Source: Rheinheimera pacifica (GTDB taxonomy: Bacteria; Pseudomonadota; Gammaproteobacteria; Enterobacterales; Alteromonadaceae). Taken from it: DNA of 64,000 nt. The notes under the pieces are model-generated. The model searched no databases and was not told the DNA's origin. It was given only the letters and a program-made list of their open reading frames with translations. This document shows, one piece after another, positions 1 to 7,335 of the stretch (the first letter of the stretch is position 1; every line of letters begins with the position of its first letter). The DNA lies in NCBI RefSeq assembly GCF_024809855.1, contig NZ_JANUEM010000005.1, forward strand, positions 1-64,000, given 5' to 3'. Made by a program: the position numbers and the translations under genes.

Positions 1-29
1 AGAAAAGGCCTCATCTGGCCTTAAAATAC

Positions 30-60
30 AAAACGCCCGATGAAGTTCACCGGGCGTTTT
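30..60. terminator. Bidirectional intrinsic terminator
   Basis: A ten-base stem (30-39 paired with 51-60, core ACGCCCG/CGGGCGT) has A residues on the left and T residues on the right, so it can stop transcripts from either side. It lies just beyond the 3' end of the NlpE/META lipoprotein gene. A second, weaker hairpin sits at 5-22. Confidence 0.8.
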
Positions 61-140
61 AAACTGAAATAAGTGTCAACTTACTTCAGGACTAGTCACT
101 GGCAGGATCTATTGAAGAAGTCGTGCGATTGCTGCTGCGG

Positions 141-1247
141 TTAGTTAACCGCAGGCTTGAATTGCAAAATAAGCTGATTATTTTTAAACAGCTGTAATTT
201 ATCGCCATTTACTTCTGCGCGGTCAGCCGATTGCAGTGACTGGGTAAATTGTTGCTCCAGCTCGCTGCTTTCAGCGCAGAACTTCCGCGTACTTACCAAT
301 GGTTGCACGGTTAACTGATTAGAGCGCTGCTTGTAGTTGCCGTTAAAGTTATTACAGCCGGCAAAACCATATAAACGGTCATTCTGATCAAAAATCACTC
401 TGACATTTAGTTGCTGCGGCACATAACGCTCGGTTAGCTTTTCTGCGCGCCAGACAATACCCTGCATTTTGCCAGGTTGGATTTGATCGGGGCAGGTTGC
501 TCCCGGCCAGAATTGTTCAAACTTATCAATAAACAGAGTATTGGTTTGCTCGTCCTGGCCTCGGCGGCCAACTAGAGTAGCAATAACGGCATTGCCATTA
601 AAACGGGCGTCTTGTTGATACTGGCGCATTACCGGCAAGTGATGCTGGGTATTAGCCACATTTAAGTTGTCGCCACTGCGGCAACTGGTAAAGGTTGCCT
701 GATTATTGCTCAGCATATACAAGCCAAGCATCGCCTGGCGGGTATCAAGTTTTTTAAACTCGGTAGCGCGTTGTAACTGATACTGTTGATTATTGCTGAT
801 GGGTTTGCCGCTTAAATCCAGCATCGTTAATTGGCGGTTAGATAAAAAATGAAAGGCGGGCAGAGTTTGCTGCTGATTAACCAGATGCAAGCTGCGGTTC
901 TCCAGTAACCAGATCCCTTTTACCAGATTAACCTGATTACGCTCCAGATACTCCTGGCGCGCTTCAAAACGGCCATCACGGTACAGGTTAATATGATAGC
1001 TGATACCCGGGCAGTCGGCACAGGGCAGAGTGCCGCTGAATGTCATATCGCTATCAACAAAGATATGTTCAAAATCGGTGGCGACAGATTCTGCCGTGTC
1101 AGAATTTTCTATTACTATCTCTTCAGGCTCAGACACTGCGGCAGGCTGTGGTGGCACATTAAGAGTAGTTGTGTCTGCAGGTCGCTCAGACGGTAAATGG
1201 CTACAGGCAGACAGTAGCAGTGCGGTAACTAATAAGCGCTTTTTCAT
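141..1247 (-). CDS. NlpE-like lipoprotein with C-terminal META domain
   Basis: A predicted lipoprotein of 368 residues. The start is the ATG before MKKRLLVTALLLSAC, which gives a lipobox (LSAC, Cys15); the frame stays open another 25 codons upstream, but that would bury the signal peptide. Roughly residues 60-140 match the NlpE N-terminal domain, including GTLPCADCPG with its CxxC. The next segment (ATFTSC region) resembles the NlpE C-terminal OB-like domain. Residues about 265-365 are a META/HslJ domain (YGFAGCNNFNGNY, then RKFC). In E. coli, NlpE senses envelope and surface stress through Cpx, and META domains occur in heat-shock and resistance lipoproteins. A surface-sensing role here is inference. 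A terminator follows at 30-60. Confidence 0.85.
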   Translation of the reverse strand: MKKRLLVTALLLSACSHLPSERPADTTTLNVPPQPAAVSEPEEIVIENSDTAESVATDFEHIFVDSDMTFSGTLPCADCPGISYHINLYRDGRFEARQEYLERNQVNLVKGIWLLENRSLHLVNQQQTLPAFHFLSNRQLTMLDLSGKPISNNQQYQLQRATEFKKLDTRQAMLGLYMLSNNQATFTSCRSGDNLNVANTQHHLPVMRQYQQDARFNGNAVIATLVGRRGQDEQTNTLFIDKFEQFWPGATCPDQIQPGKMQGIVWRAEKLTERYVPQQLNVRVIFDQNDRLYGFAGCNNFNGNYKQRSNQLTVQPLVSTRKFCAESSELEQQFTQSLQSADRAEVNGDKLQLFKNNQLILQFKPAVN

Positions 1248-1306
1248 CTGGGGTTCCAGGTTAATATTTTCGCCATTATAACGGAATTCGGGCTGCGCAT
1301 TAACAG

Positions 1307-2197
1307 CTATTTCAACCGGCAATTCAGTTCTTTAACCGCAAGCTGAATATACTGTGCTGCCGACTGCGGATCTTCCTGCATAAAGCAGTGGCCGCCGCTG
1401 ACTTGCTCAACACTGACCGCTGCATTACGTTTTTGCCATTTACGTAGTGATTTGCCAATAAAGTCATAACTTTTATCACCATAAATGACATGAACCGGTG
1501 GGCATGGCTGTGCCAGTTGTTGCCAGAGTTTATGCGGGTAAGATGCAAAAATCTCGGCTTCGCGTTGCGGTAAACATTTTAAGCTCAGGCCATGCTCTGA
1601 CGGTTTTAGCGCATGGTTGATATAGGCTGCCAGTGCATCGGGGTGCCAGTTGGCGAACATGCCTCTATTATTCAGGTAATGTAGTGCGGCGTCTTTATCT
1701 GGCCAGTGCTGGCGCCGTCGCAGTGCTGCTTTAGCCAGCGGGTTTTTATGGTACAGCCGTACACCGTTTAATGTGCTCATTACGGTTAGCATACCGGGAG
1801 TAAATAGCACCGGATCAAGCAAGATAGCACTGGTAAAGGGGCTGTAGGCAGAGGTGTGTATTAGTGCGGTTAAAATGCCACCAAAGCTATGGCCAACGCC
1901 ATATACCGGTACATTCGGATAGTTGTTTTTGTGCGCCAGCCAGGCTTCGGCTGCTAATGTTGCGCTGTTATTCCAGCCAACAAAAGTGCCGCCGTGATCA
2001 CTGTCGCCGTGGCCCTGAGCATCTGATAAAAACAAGTCATAGTCTGCTGCCAGTAATTGCAGCATAGGTTGGTACATCCGGCTGCAAAAGCCATTGCCAT
2101 GCAGCATATGCAGCACTGGCTTACCGCTGGCTTTGCTGCGATAGCCGCGCAGGGTAAAGCCTTGACGGGTATGATAAGACCAGGGAATTAACTGCAC
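1307..2197 (-). CDS. Alpha/beta hydrolase
   Basis: An alpha/beta-hydrolase-fold protein of 296 residues from the chosen start. An oxyanion region (LHGNGFCS) precedes the nucleophile elbow GVGHSFGG, and the catalytic His probably lies in VSGGHCFMQ near the C-terminus. I chose a GTG start at 2197 because AAGGA lies seven bases upstream and it falls just after the upp stop. An ATG at 2242 would extend the protein by 15 residues inside upp and has no evident ribosome-binding site. The substrate cannot be read from sequence. It probably shares a transcript with upp. Confidence 0.8.
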   Translation of the reverse strand: MQLIPWSYHTRQGFTLRGYRSKASGKPVLHMLHGNGFCSRMYQPMLQLLAADYDLFLSDAQGHGDSDHGGTFVGWNNSATLAAEAWLAHKNNYPNVPVYGVGHSFGGILTALIHTSAYSPFTSAILLDPVLFTPGMLTVMSTLNGVRLYHKNPLAKAALRRRQHWPDKDAALHYLNNRGMFANWHPDALAAYINHALKPSEHGLSLKCLPQREAEIFASYPHKLWQQLAQPCPPVHVIYGDKSYDFIGKSLRKWQKRNAAVSVEQVSGGHCFMQEDPQSAAQYIQLAVKELNCRLK

Positions 2198-2207
2198 TGT
2201 GTTATCC

Positions 2208-2834
2208 TTATTTAGTGCCAAACAGTTTATCACCCGCGTCACCCAGGCCTGGCAGAATATAGCCTTGCTCGTTCAGGCAACGGTCAACTGCGGCGGTATA
2301 CAGCTCAACATCTGGATGTGCCTGGCGCAGTGCCGTAATGCCTTCCGGGGCGGCTACCAGCACCAGGGCTTTGATATGATTGGCGCCGTGCTGTTTTAGC
2401 AAATCAATGGTCGCGATCAATGAGCCACCGGTAGCCAGCATAGGATCGACCACTATTGCCAGTCGTTGATCGAGGTCTGATGCCAGTTTTTGAAAATACG
2501 GTACCGGTTGCAGGGTTTGCTCATCACGGTAAATGCCCACAACACTGATACGGGCACTGGGTAGCAGTTCCAGTACGCCATCAAGCATTCCCAGTCCGGC
2601 GCGCAGTATCGGCACTATAGTGACTTTTTTGCCCTGGATTTGCTCAATTTGTACCGGGCCACTCCAACTGTCGATAGTAACGGTTTCGGTTGCTAAATCT
2701 TTAGTGGCTTCGTAGGTTAGCAGGCTACCCAGTTCAGCAGCCAGTTGGCGAAATTGCTTGGTACTAATATCAGCGGCACGCAGTAAACCAATTTTATGCT
2801 TTACCAGCGGGTGGGTAACTTCGGTCAGTTTCAT
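2208..2834 (-). CDS. upp: Uracil phosphoribosyltransferase
   Basis: Makes UMP from uracil and PRPP in pyrimidine salvage. The 208-residue length equals that of E. coli Upp. Family signatures are present: [19 protein letters not shown] at the start, [10 protein letters not shown], the PRPP loop [11 protein letters not shown], and the uracil-binding C-terminus ([18 protein letters not shown]). A hydrolase gene follows 10 bases after the stop, so the two are probably co-transcribed. A DPP IV-type peptidase gene lies divergently upstream, with a 117-bp intergenic region between. Confidence 0.97.
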   Translation of the reverse strand: MKLTEVTHPLVKHKIGLLRAADISTKQFRQLAAELGSLLTYEATKDLATETVTIDSWSGPVQIEQIQGKKVTIVPILRAGLGMLDGVLELLPSARISVVGIYRDEQTLQPVPYFQKLASDLDQRLAIVVDPMLATGGSLIATIDLLKQHGANHIKALVLVAAPEGITALRQAHPDVELYTAAVDRCLNEQGYILPGLGDAGDKLFGTK

Positions 2835-2904
2835 TTGTCAGGTCCTCTTTTTATCGCAGCCAGGCATAACGCAAGCGGCTTTTTCTTGCAGTTTAGCCTG
2901 AAGC

Positions 2905-2910
2905 ATTATA
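2905..2910 (-). promoter_or_regulatory. Possible -10 box for upp
   Basis: A perfect TATAAT on the minus strand lies about 70 bases upstream of the upp start. No good -35 hexamer sits at normal spacing, so this is a weak assignment from one box only. Confidence 0.3.
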
Positions 2911-2951
2911 CAAACGGCAAGCAAAATTCAATCAAAGTCGCAGGGACAATA

Positions 2952-5171
2952 ATGCACGTTAAATTACCACGTTTTGTACTGGCACTGTGTTTACTATTCG
3001 GAGGCAGCAACATGCTTAATGCGAAGCAACTGGAGTTAGAGCGTTTATTTGCTGATCCGGCATTAAGCGGCGCCACACCACGCTCGTTGAGCATGGCACC
3101 GGATGGCAGTCGGGTAACCTACCTTAAAGGCAAGGCAGAGGACGCTAACCGCCTGGATTTATGGCAGTATCATATTAAAGAAGGCAAGCACAGCCTGTTG
3201 GTTGACGCCGACAGCTTAATCAGCGGTGCTGAAACCTTATCTGATGAAGAAAAAGCCCGCCGTGAGCGCATGCGGTTATTCGCCTCAGGTATTATCAGTT
3301 ACAGTTGGGCGAAAAACAGTGATGCGCTGTTATTTCCGCTCAACGGTGATTTGTACTACTACCAACTTAGCAACAAAACGGCAAAAAAACTCACTGATAC
3401 CAGCGAGTTTGAAACTGACGCTACTATTTCACCTACCGGGCGCTACGTGGCCTTTATCCGTGGGCAGAACCTGTTTGTGCTGGACATTGCCAACGGTAAA
3501 GAAACACAGCTGACGACTGATGGCGGCGGTGATGTTAAAAACGGTATGGCAGAATTTGTTGCTCAGGAAGAAATGGGCCGTATGACAGGCTATTGGTGGG
3601 CACCGGATGATAGTAAAATTGCCTTTACCCGTACCGACGAAAGCGGTGTAGCGGAAGTCGTGCGTAACGAGATTTATGCCGACGAAATTAAGTTGTTTAA
3701 CCAGCGCTATCCGTATACCGGCACTGCCAATGCCAAAATTCAGCTTGGTGTAGTAACGCTTAAAGACGGTAGTATTAACTGGCTGCCACATGGTGAGAAC
3801 GAAGATATTTATATCCCACGGGTAGAGTGGACCAAAAACGCCCGCTATTTAAGTTACCAGTGGCAAAGCCGCAATCAACAGCAGTTAGAGCTACGCCTGG
3901 TTGATTTGAGCAATAATCAGCAAAAAGTATTGCTGAGCGAAAACAGCAATACCTGGCTGAACCTGCATGATGATTTACATTTTCTGGATAACGAACGGGG
4001 CTTTATCTGGGCCTCTGAGCGGGATGGTTACAAACACCTGTACCACTTTGATTTTAACGGCAAGTTGCAACGTCAGCTAACCAGCGGTAACTGGGTAGTA
4101 GATGAGCTGGATGCGGTAAACGAAAAGCAGGGCATGGTATATTTTACCGGCCGTAAAGATACACCGCTGGAGCGTCATCTGTATCAGGTTAGTTTAAAAG
4201 ATGGCAATATCAGGTGTTTAACCGAAGCCGGCTTTGACCATGCTCTGGTAATGGCTAAAGATGGCAGCAGTTTTATCGACAGCTTTTCTAATGTCAGTAC
4301 GCCAACTAAAGTGGCACTGCGCGGCTTGGATGGCAAGGTGCTTACCTGGCTGGAACAAAACGAGCTGAACAGCAGCCATGCACTTACGCCGTACCACGCT
4401 GAACTGACAGCGCCGCGTTTTGGCACCTTAGAGGCTGAAGATGGCCAGACGATGCACTACCGTTTGTTTGCACCAAAAACACTACAGCAGGACAAAAAAT
4501 ACCCGGTGATTGTCAGTGTTTACGGCGGCCCGCATGCCCAGCGTGTTACCAATAGCTGGAGCCCGCGCGACTTATATCTGCATTATCTGGTACAGCAGGG
4601 CTATCTGGTATTTCAGCTTGACAACCGCGGCTCTTATAACCGTGGTAAAGCCTTTGAAGATCCCATTTACCTAAAGCTGGGTGAAGTAGAGTTAAATGAC
4701 CAAATCCGCGGTGTAGAATACCTGCGCAGCTTGCCCTATGTTGCTGCCGATAAGATTGCTATTTATGGCCACAGCTATGGTGGTTATATGGCAATAATGG
4801 CAATGTTTAAAGCCGGTGATTACTTCACTGCCGGTGTGTCCGGTGCACCGGTTACTGATTGGGCGCTGTACGATACCCATTATACTGAGCGCTACTTAGG
4901 CCACCCTGCACAAAATGCTCAGGGCTATACCGACAGTGCGGTGTTTCCTTATACCGATGGCTTAAAAGGTAATTTGCTGATTTATCACGGCATGGCTGAT
5001 GACAATGTATTGTTTACTCACAGCACCAAGCTGTATAAGCAGCTACAGGATAAGGGTTTACTGTTTGATATGATTAATTACCCTGGCAGTAAACATTCGA
5101 TGTTTGGTCAGCCGGTGCAAACGCATCTGCATAAAAGCATTACGCAGTTTTTTGACAGGCATCTGAAGTAA
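2952..5171 (+). CDS. S9 family dipeptidyl peptidase IV-type serine peptidase
   Basis: A secreted or periplasmic peptidase of 739 residues. The start is the ATG after CAGGGACAATA, which yields a classical signal peptide (hydrophobic LPRFVLALCLLFGG, cleavage near NAKQ). The frame is open for 52 more codons upstream, into the upp promoter region. Residues about 30-480 form the DPP IV N-terminal beta-propeller, with the double-Glu segment FVAQEEMGRMTGYWW that binds the substrate N-terminus in this family. The C-terminal hydrolase has GHSYGGY (Ser608), DDNV (Asp683/684) and His715 in SKHSMFG. It should remove N-terminal dipeptides, often X-Pro. It ends at a shared terminator. Confidence 0.92.
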   Translation: MHVKLPRFVLALCLLFGGSNMLNAKQLELERLFADPALSGATPRSLSMAPDGSRVTYLKGKAEDANRLDLWQYHIKEGKHSLLVDADSLISGAETLSDEEKARRERMRLFASGIISYSWAKNSDALLFPLNGDLYYYQLSNKTAKKLTDTSEFETDATISPTGRYVAFIRGQNLFVLDIANGKETQLTTDGGGDVKNGMAEFVAQEEMGRMTGYWWAPDDSKIAFTRTDESGVAEVVRNEIYADEIKLFNQRYPYTGTANAKIQLGVVTLKDGSINWLPHGENEDIYIPRVEWTKNARYLSYQWQSRNQQQLELRLVDLSNNQQKVLLSENSNTWLNLHDDLHFLDNERGFIWASERDGYKHLYHFDFNGKLQRQLTSGNWVVDELDAVNEKQGMVYFTGRKDTPLERHLYQVSLKDGNIRCLTEAGFDHALVMAKDGSSFIDSFSNVSTPTKVALRGLDGKVLTWLEQNELNSSHALTPYHAELTAPRFGTLEAEDGQTMHYRLFAPKTLQQDKKYPVIVSVYGGPHAQRVTNSWSPRDLYLHYLVQQGYLVFQLDNRGSYNRGKAFEDPIYLKLGEVELNDQIRGVEYLRSLPYVAADKIAIYGHSYGGYMAIMAMFKAGDYFTAGVSGAPVTDWALYDTHYTERYLGHPAQNAQGYTDSAVFPYTDGLKGNLLIYHGMADDNVLFTHSTKLYKQLQDKGLLFDMINYPGSKHSMFGQPVQTHLHKSITQFFDRHLK

Positions 5172-5178
5172 TAAAACC

Positions 5179-5203
5179 AAGGCCGGTATTTTACCGGCCT
5201 TTT
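5179..5203. terminator. Bidirectional terminator between convergent genes
   Basis: A ten-base perfect stem (5179-5188 with 5192-5201, AAGGCCGGTA/TACCGGCCTT) is flanked by A and T runs. It separates the peptidase gene from the convergent HD-GYP gene. Confidence 0.85.
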
Positions 5204-5206
5204 GCA

Positions 5207-6463
5207 TCAGGGTTTGCCCTGAATATGGTAACTGACCTGAGCTCTTGGGTTTAAGTATTCTGCAACATGTTGCGGGAGCGACTGAATTTTAATGACCTTG
5301 CTGATGCTGAGTTTATCCGGCTCTAATGTCAGGATCGGCGCTTCCAGTCTTGGTACATCGGCATCATATACCAGCACATTCGGGCACAGCAGGCTCTCAC
5401 TATTGACCGACATAACAATACCCAGCCGTTGATCTGACAATAAAACAATGGTGCCGGGCGGGTAAATGCCCATCATTTTAATCATCACTTTCATCTCGCG
5501 ATCCGGCAGTTTGCCTTTCATACTACGGTACATATACGACAGTGCATGGTGTGGCGAGCGTGATTTGCTGATGTCCAGCGGGTGGCACAAGTTGTCAAAT
5601 GTATTGACCACCGCCACAATTTTAGCTAATGCATCAATTTGTGGCTCTTTCAAAGCATTAGGATAGCCACTGCCATCAATATACTCGTGGTGTTGCTCAA
5701 TAATGGGCCAGGCTTCCAGCGGAAAGGTATCGGTTAAAGCTGTTAACTCTACACCATATTTAGTATGTAGTTTCAGCAGGTTTTGTTCTGGTGCTGTCAG
5801 CTCTGTGGTTTTGCGTAAAATCTGGCTGGGTATTTTAATTTTGCCAATATCATGGAATAGAGCGCCAATGCCGACAGTTTTAATTTGTGCTGCTGGTAAA
5901 TTAAGGCTTTTTGCCAGCATCATCGACAACGTAGCCACATTTAATGAGTGATAATACAGGCCTTCCTGCTCTTTAGCCGCGCCGGAAATTAAATGCAGTA
6001 CCAGTGAGTCGGCGCCGAGCAGAATATCTGTCATAGCGTTAATCAGGCCGCTTGCTTCGTCTATAGCATTGAGCGGGCGGCTGGTAATTTTGCTCATCAG
6101 GTTTTTTACCTGCAACAACGACTGAGCAAAAGCTTTTTCGGTTCGCTGTAAATCACGCCGGTGTGCTTTTGCTTGCTCAATACGCTGCATTTTCTCCTGC
6201 TGCATTTTCAGCTGAGCTTCGCTGGCGGCCATATTAAAACTGGCCATATCATCATCATTTAATTCTTCCGGTTGTGTCATTTTTTTGCTCTTACCCGGAT
6301 AAAAAAACACATAATCCAGGTTGAGCGAGCGGATAATTTGTAGCTGCTGGCTATTTTCTATGATCATATTACCGGACAGGAATGGGTGTTTTAGCCAACC
6401 AGCAGGCAGCTTAATGGCATAACCCAGTTTTAACGCTTCAGGTTTTATTTTCAGAACAGACAA
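5207..6463 (-). CDS. HD-GYP domain cyclic-di-GMP phosphodiesterase
   Basis: A cytoplasmic protein of 418 residues, predicted to hydrolyse cyclic di-GMP. The N-terminus (about 1-130) matches the DUF3391 domain usual in this family (GWLKHPF region) and runs into a charged helix rich in Gln, Lys and Arg. The HD-GYP domain follows, with HDIGKIKIP and HHEYIDGSGYPNAL, so the metal-binding and GYP residues are intact. No ATG fits the family start. I chose a TTG at 6463 with GGAG six bases upstream; the open frame continues to another TTG at 6493 without a ribosome-binding site. It could affect polysaccharide production through c-di-GMP, but nothing in the sequence links it directly to the locus downstream. 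Confidence 0.9.
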   Translation of the reverse strand: MSVLKIKPEALKLGYAIKLPAGWLKHPFLSGNMIIENSQQLQIIRSLNLDYVFFYPGKSKKMTQPEELNDDDMASFNMAASEAQLKMQQEKMQRIEQAKAHRRDLQRTEKAFAQSLLQVKNLMSKITSRPLNAIDEASGLINAMTDILLGADSLVLHLISGAAKEQEGLYYHSLNVATLSMMLAKSLNLPAAQIKTVGIGALFHDIGKIKIPSQILRKTTELTAPEQNLLKLHTKYGVELTALTDTFPLEAWPIIEQHHEYIDGSGYPNALKEPQIDALAKIVAVVNTFDNLCHPLDISKSRSPHHALSYMYRSMKGKLPDREMKVMIKMMGIYPPGTIVLLSDQRLGIVMSVNSESLLCPNVLVYDADVPRLEAPILTLEPDKLSISKVIKIQSLPQHVAEYLNPRAQVSYHIQGKP

Positions 6464-6588
6464 CCAAAACTCCGGCAACACAAATAAGGGCAAGCCACTA
6501 GTTTAAGTTTCAAACAGCATAATACCAATCATGTAAAACAAAAAAGTTGGTTAAACTCGTCAGGTTAGACCAGTTGTTGATTTGCCGC

Positions 6589-6617
6589 TTGACAGTATTT
6601 AAATTCAAACGTACATT
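6589..6617 (+). promoter_or_regulatory. Sigma-70 promoter of psrA-fadE
   Basis: A consensus -35 TTGACA (6589-6594) is followed by a 17-base spacer and TACATT (6612-6617). It lies 31 bases ahead of the chosen psrA start, and a PsrA-like operator begins inside the -10 box. Confidence 0.65.
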
Positions 6618-6635
6618 TCAAACATGCGTTTAAAT
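6616..6635. promoter_or_regulatory. Candidate PsrA operator
   Basis: An imperfect palindrome, TTTCAAAC, four bases, then GTTTAAAT, has the spaced CAAAC/GTTTG-like half-sites described for PsrA-family fatty-acid regulators. A further TTCAAAC half-site lies at 6604-6610 in the spacer. It overlaps the end of the -10 box and the likely transcription start, as expected for autorepression relieved by long-chain acyl-CoA. Confidence 0.55.
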
Positions 6636-6647
6636 ATTGGTGGAGTT

Positions 6648-7334
6648 ATGTCAGTTAAGCACAGCACCCAACATAAAATTCTTGATGCGGCACAAACATT
6701 ATTTGCCGAAACCGGCTTTACCGATACTTCCCTGCGGCAAATAACCAGCATGGCTGAGGTTAATTTAGCCTCGGTTAATTATCATTTTGGCTCAAAAAAA
6801 GAACTTATTCAGGCAGTGCTGCAACGTTATCTGGTAGTGCTAATGCCACGCCTGGATCAGGAATTTACCCGTTTGCTTGCTCTGCAACAGCCAAACAGCT
6901 TAAGCCAGGTATTGTCGGTTTTTGTAAAGCCACTACTGGAGTTAAACAAAGTACATCAGAACGGTGCCCGAATTTTTTTACAACTGCTGGGCCGGGGTTA
7001 TACCGACGTGCAGGGACATTTGCGCTGGTTTTTTAACCATAATTATGGCCGGGTACTGGATAAGCTGGTGTTGTTAGTGCAACAAGCCTGCCCGGATCTG
7101 CCACCCAGCGAGCTGTTCTGGCGGCTGCATTTTTCACTGGGTACTGTGGTATTTACTATGGCCTCTAATGAAGCTCTGGCTGAAATAGCAGAAGCAGACT
7201 TTAATGAAAAGGTTGATATTGAAGGCGTAATTTTACGCTTACTGCCATACTTATCTGCAGCTATTGCTGCGCCTGTTACTACTGTTACTCAATTAAGTCA
7301 TACCGCGCCTGCGTTGGCGATCAAAGGAATATAA
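6648..7334 (+). CDS. psrA: TetR-family fatty-acid regulator PsrA
   Basis: A 228-residue transcription factor. An N-terminal TetR helix-turn-helix (ILDAAQTLFAETGF, then VNLASVNYHFGSKKELIQAV) precedes a long ligand domain. Similarity to PsrA extends into the C-terminal half (LLGRGYTDVQGHLR and LPPSELFWRLHF), so this is more than a generic TetR assignment. In Pseudomonas and Shewanella, PsrA represses beta-oxidation genes and responds to long-chain fatty acids. The gene sits one base ahead of fadE, which supports the assignment. I chose the ATG at 6648 after TGGAG; an ATG at 6624 lies inside the operator and has no ribosome-binding site. Confidence 0.85.
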   Translation: MSVKHSTQHKILDAAQTLFAETGFTDTSLRQITSMAEVNLASVNYHFGSKKELIQAVLQRYLVVLMPRLDQEFTRLLALQQPNSLSQVLSVFVKPLLELNKVHQNGARIFLQLLGRGYTDVQGHLRWFFNHNYGRVLDKLVLLVQQACPDLPPSELFWRLHFSLGTVVFTMASNEALAEIAEADFNEKVDIEGVILRLLPYLSAAIAAPVTTVTQLSHTAPALAIKGI

Positions 7335-7335
7335 T

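Noticed and set aside
6464-6493. Upstream TTG start for the HD-GYP protein
   Set aside because: It has no ribosome-binding site, and the added residues do not match the family N-terminus.
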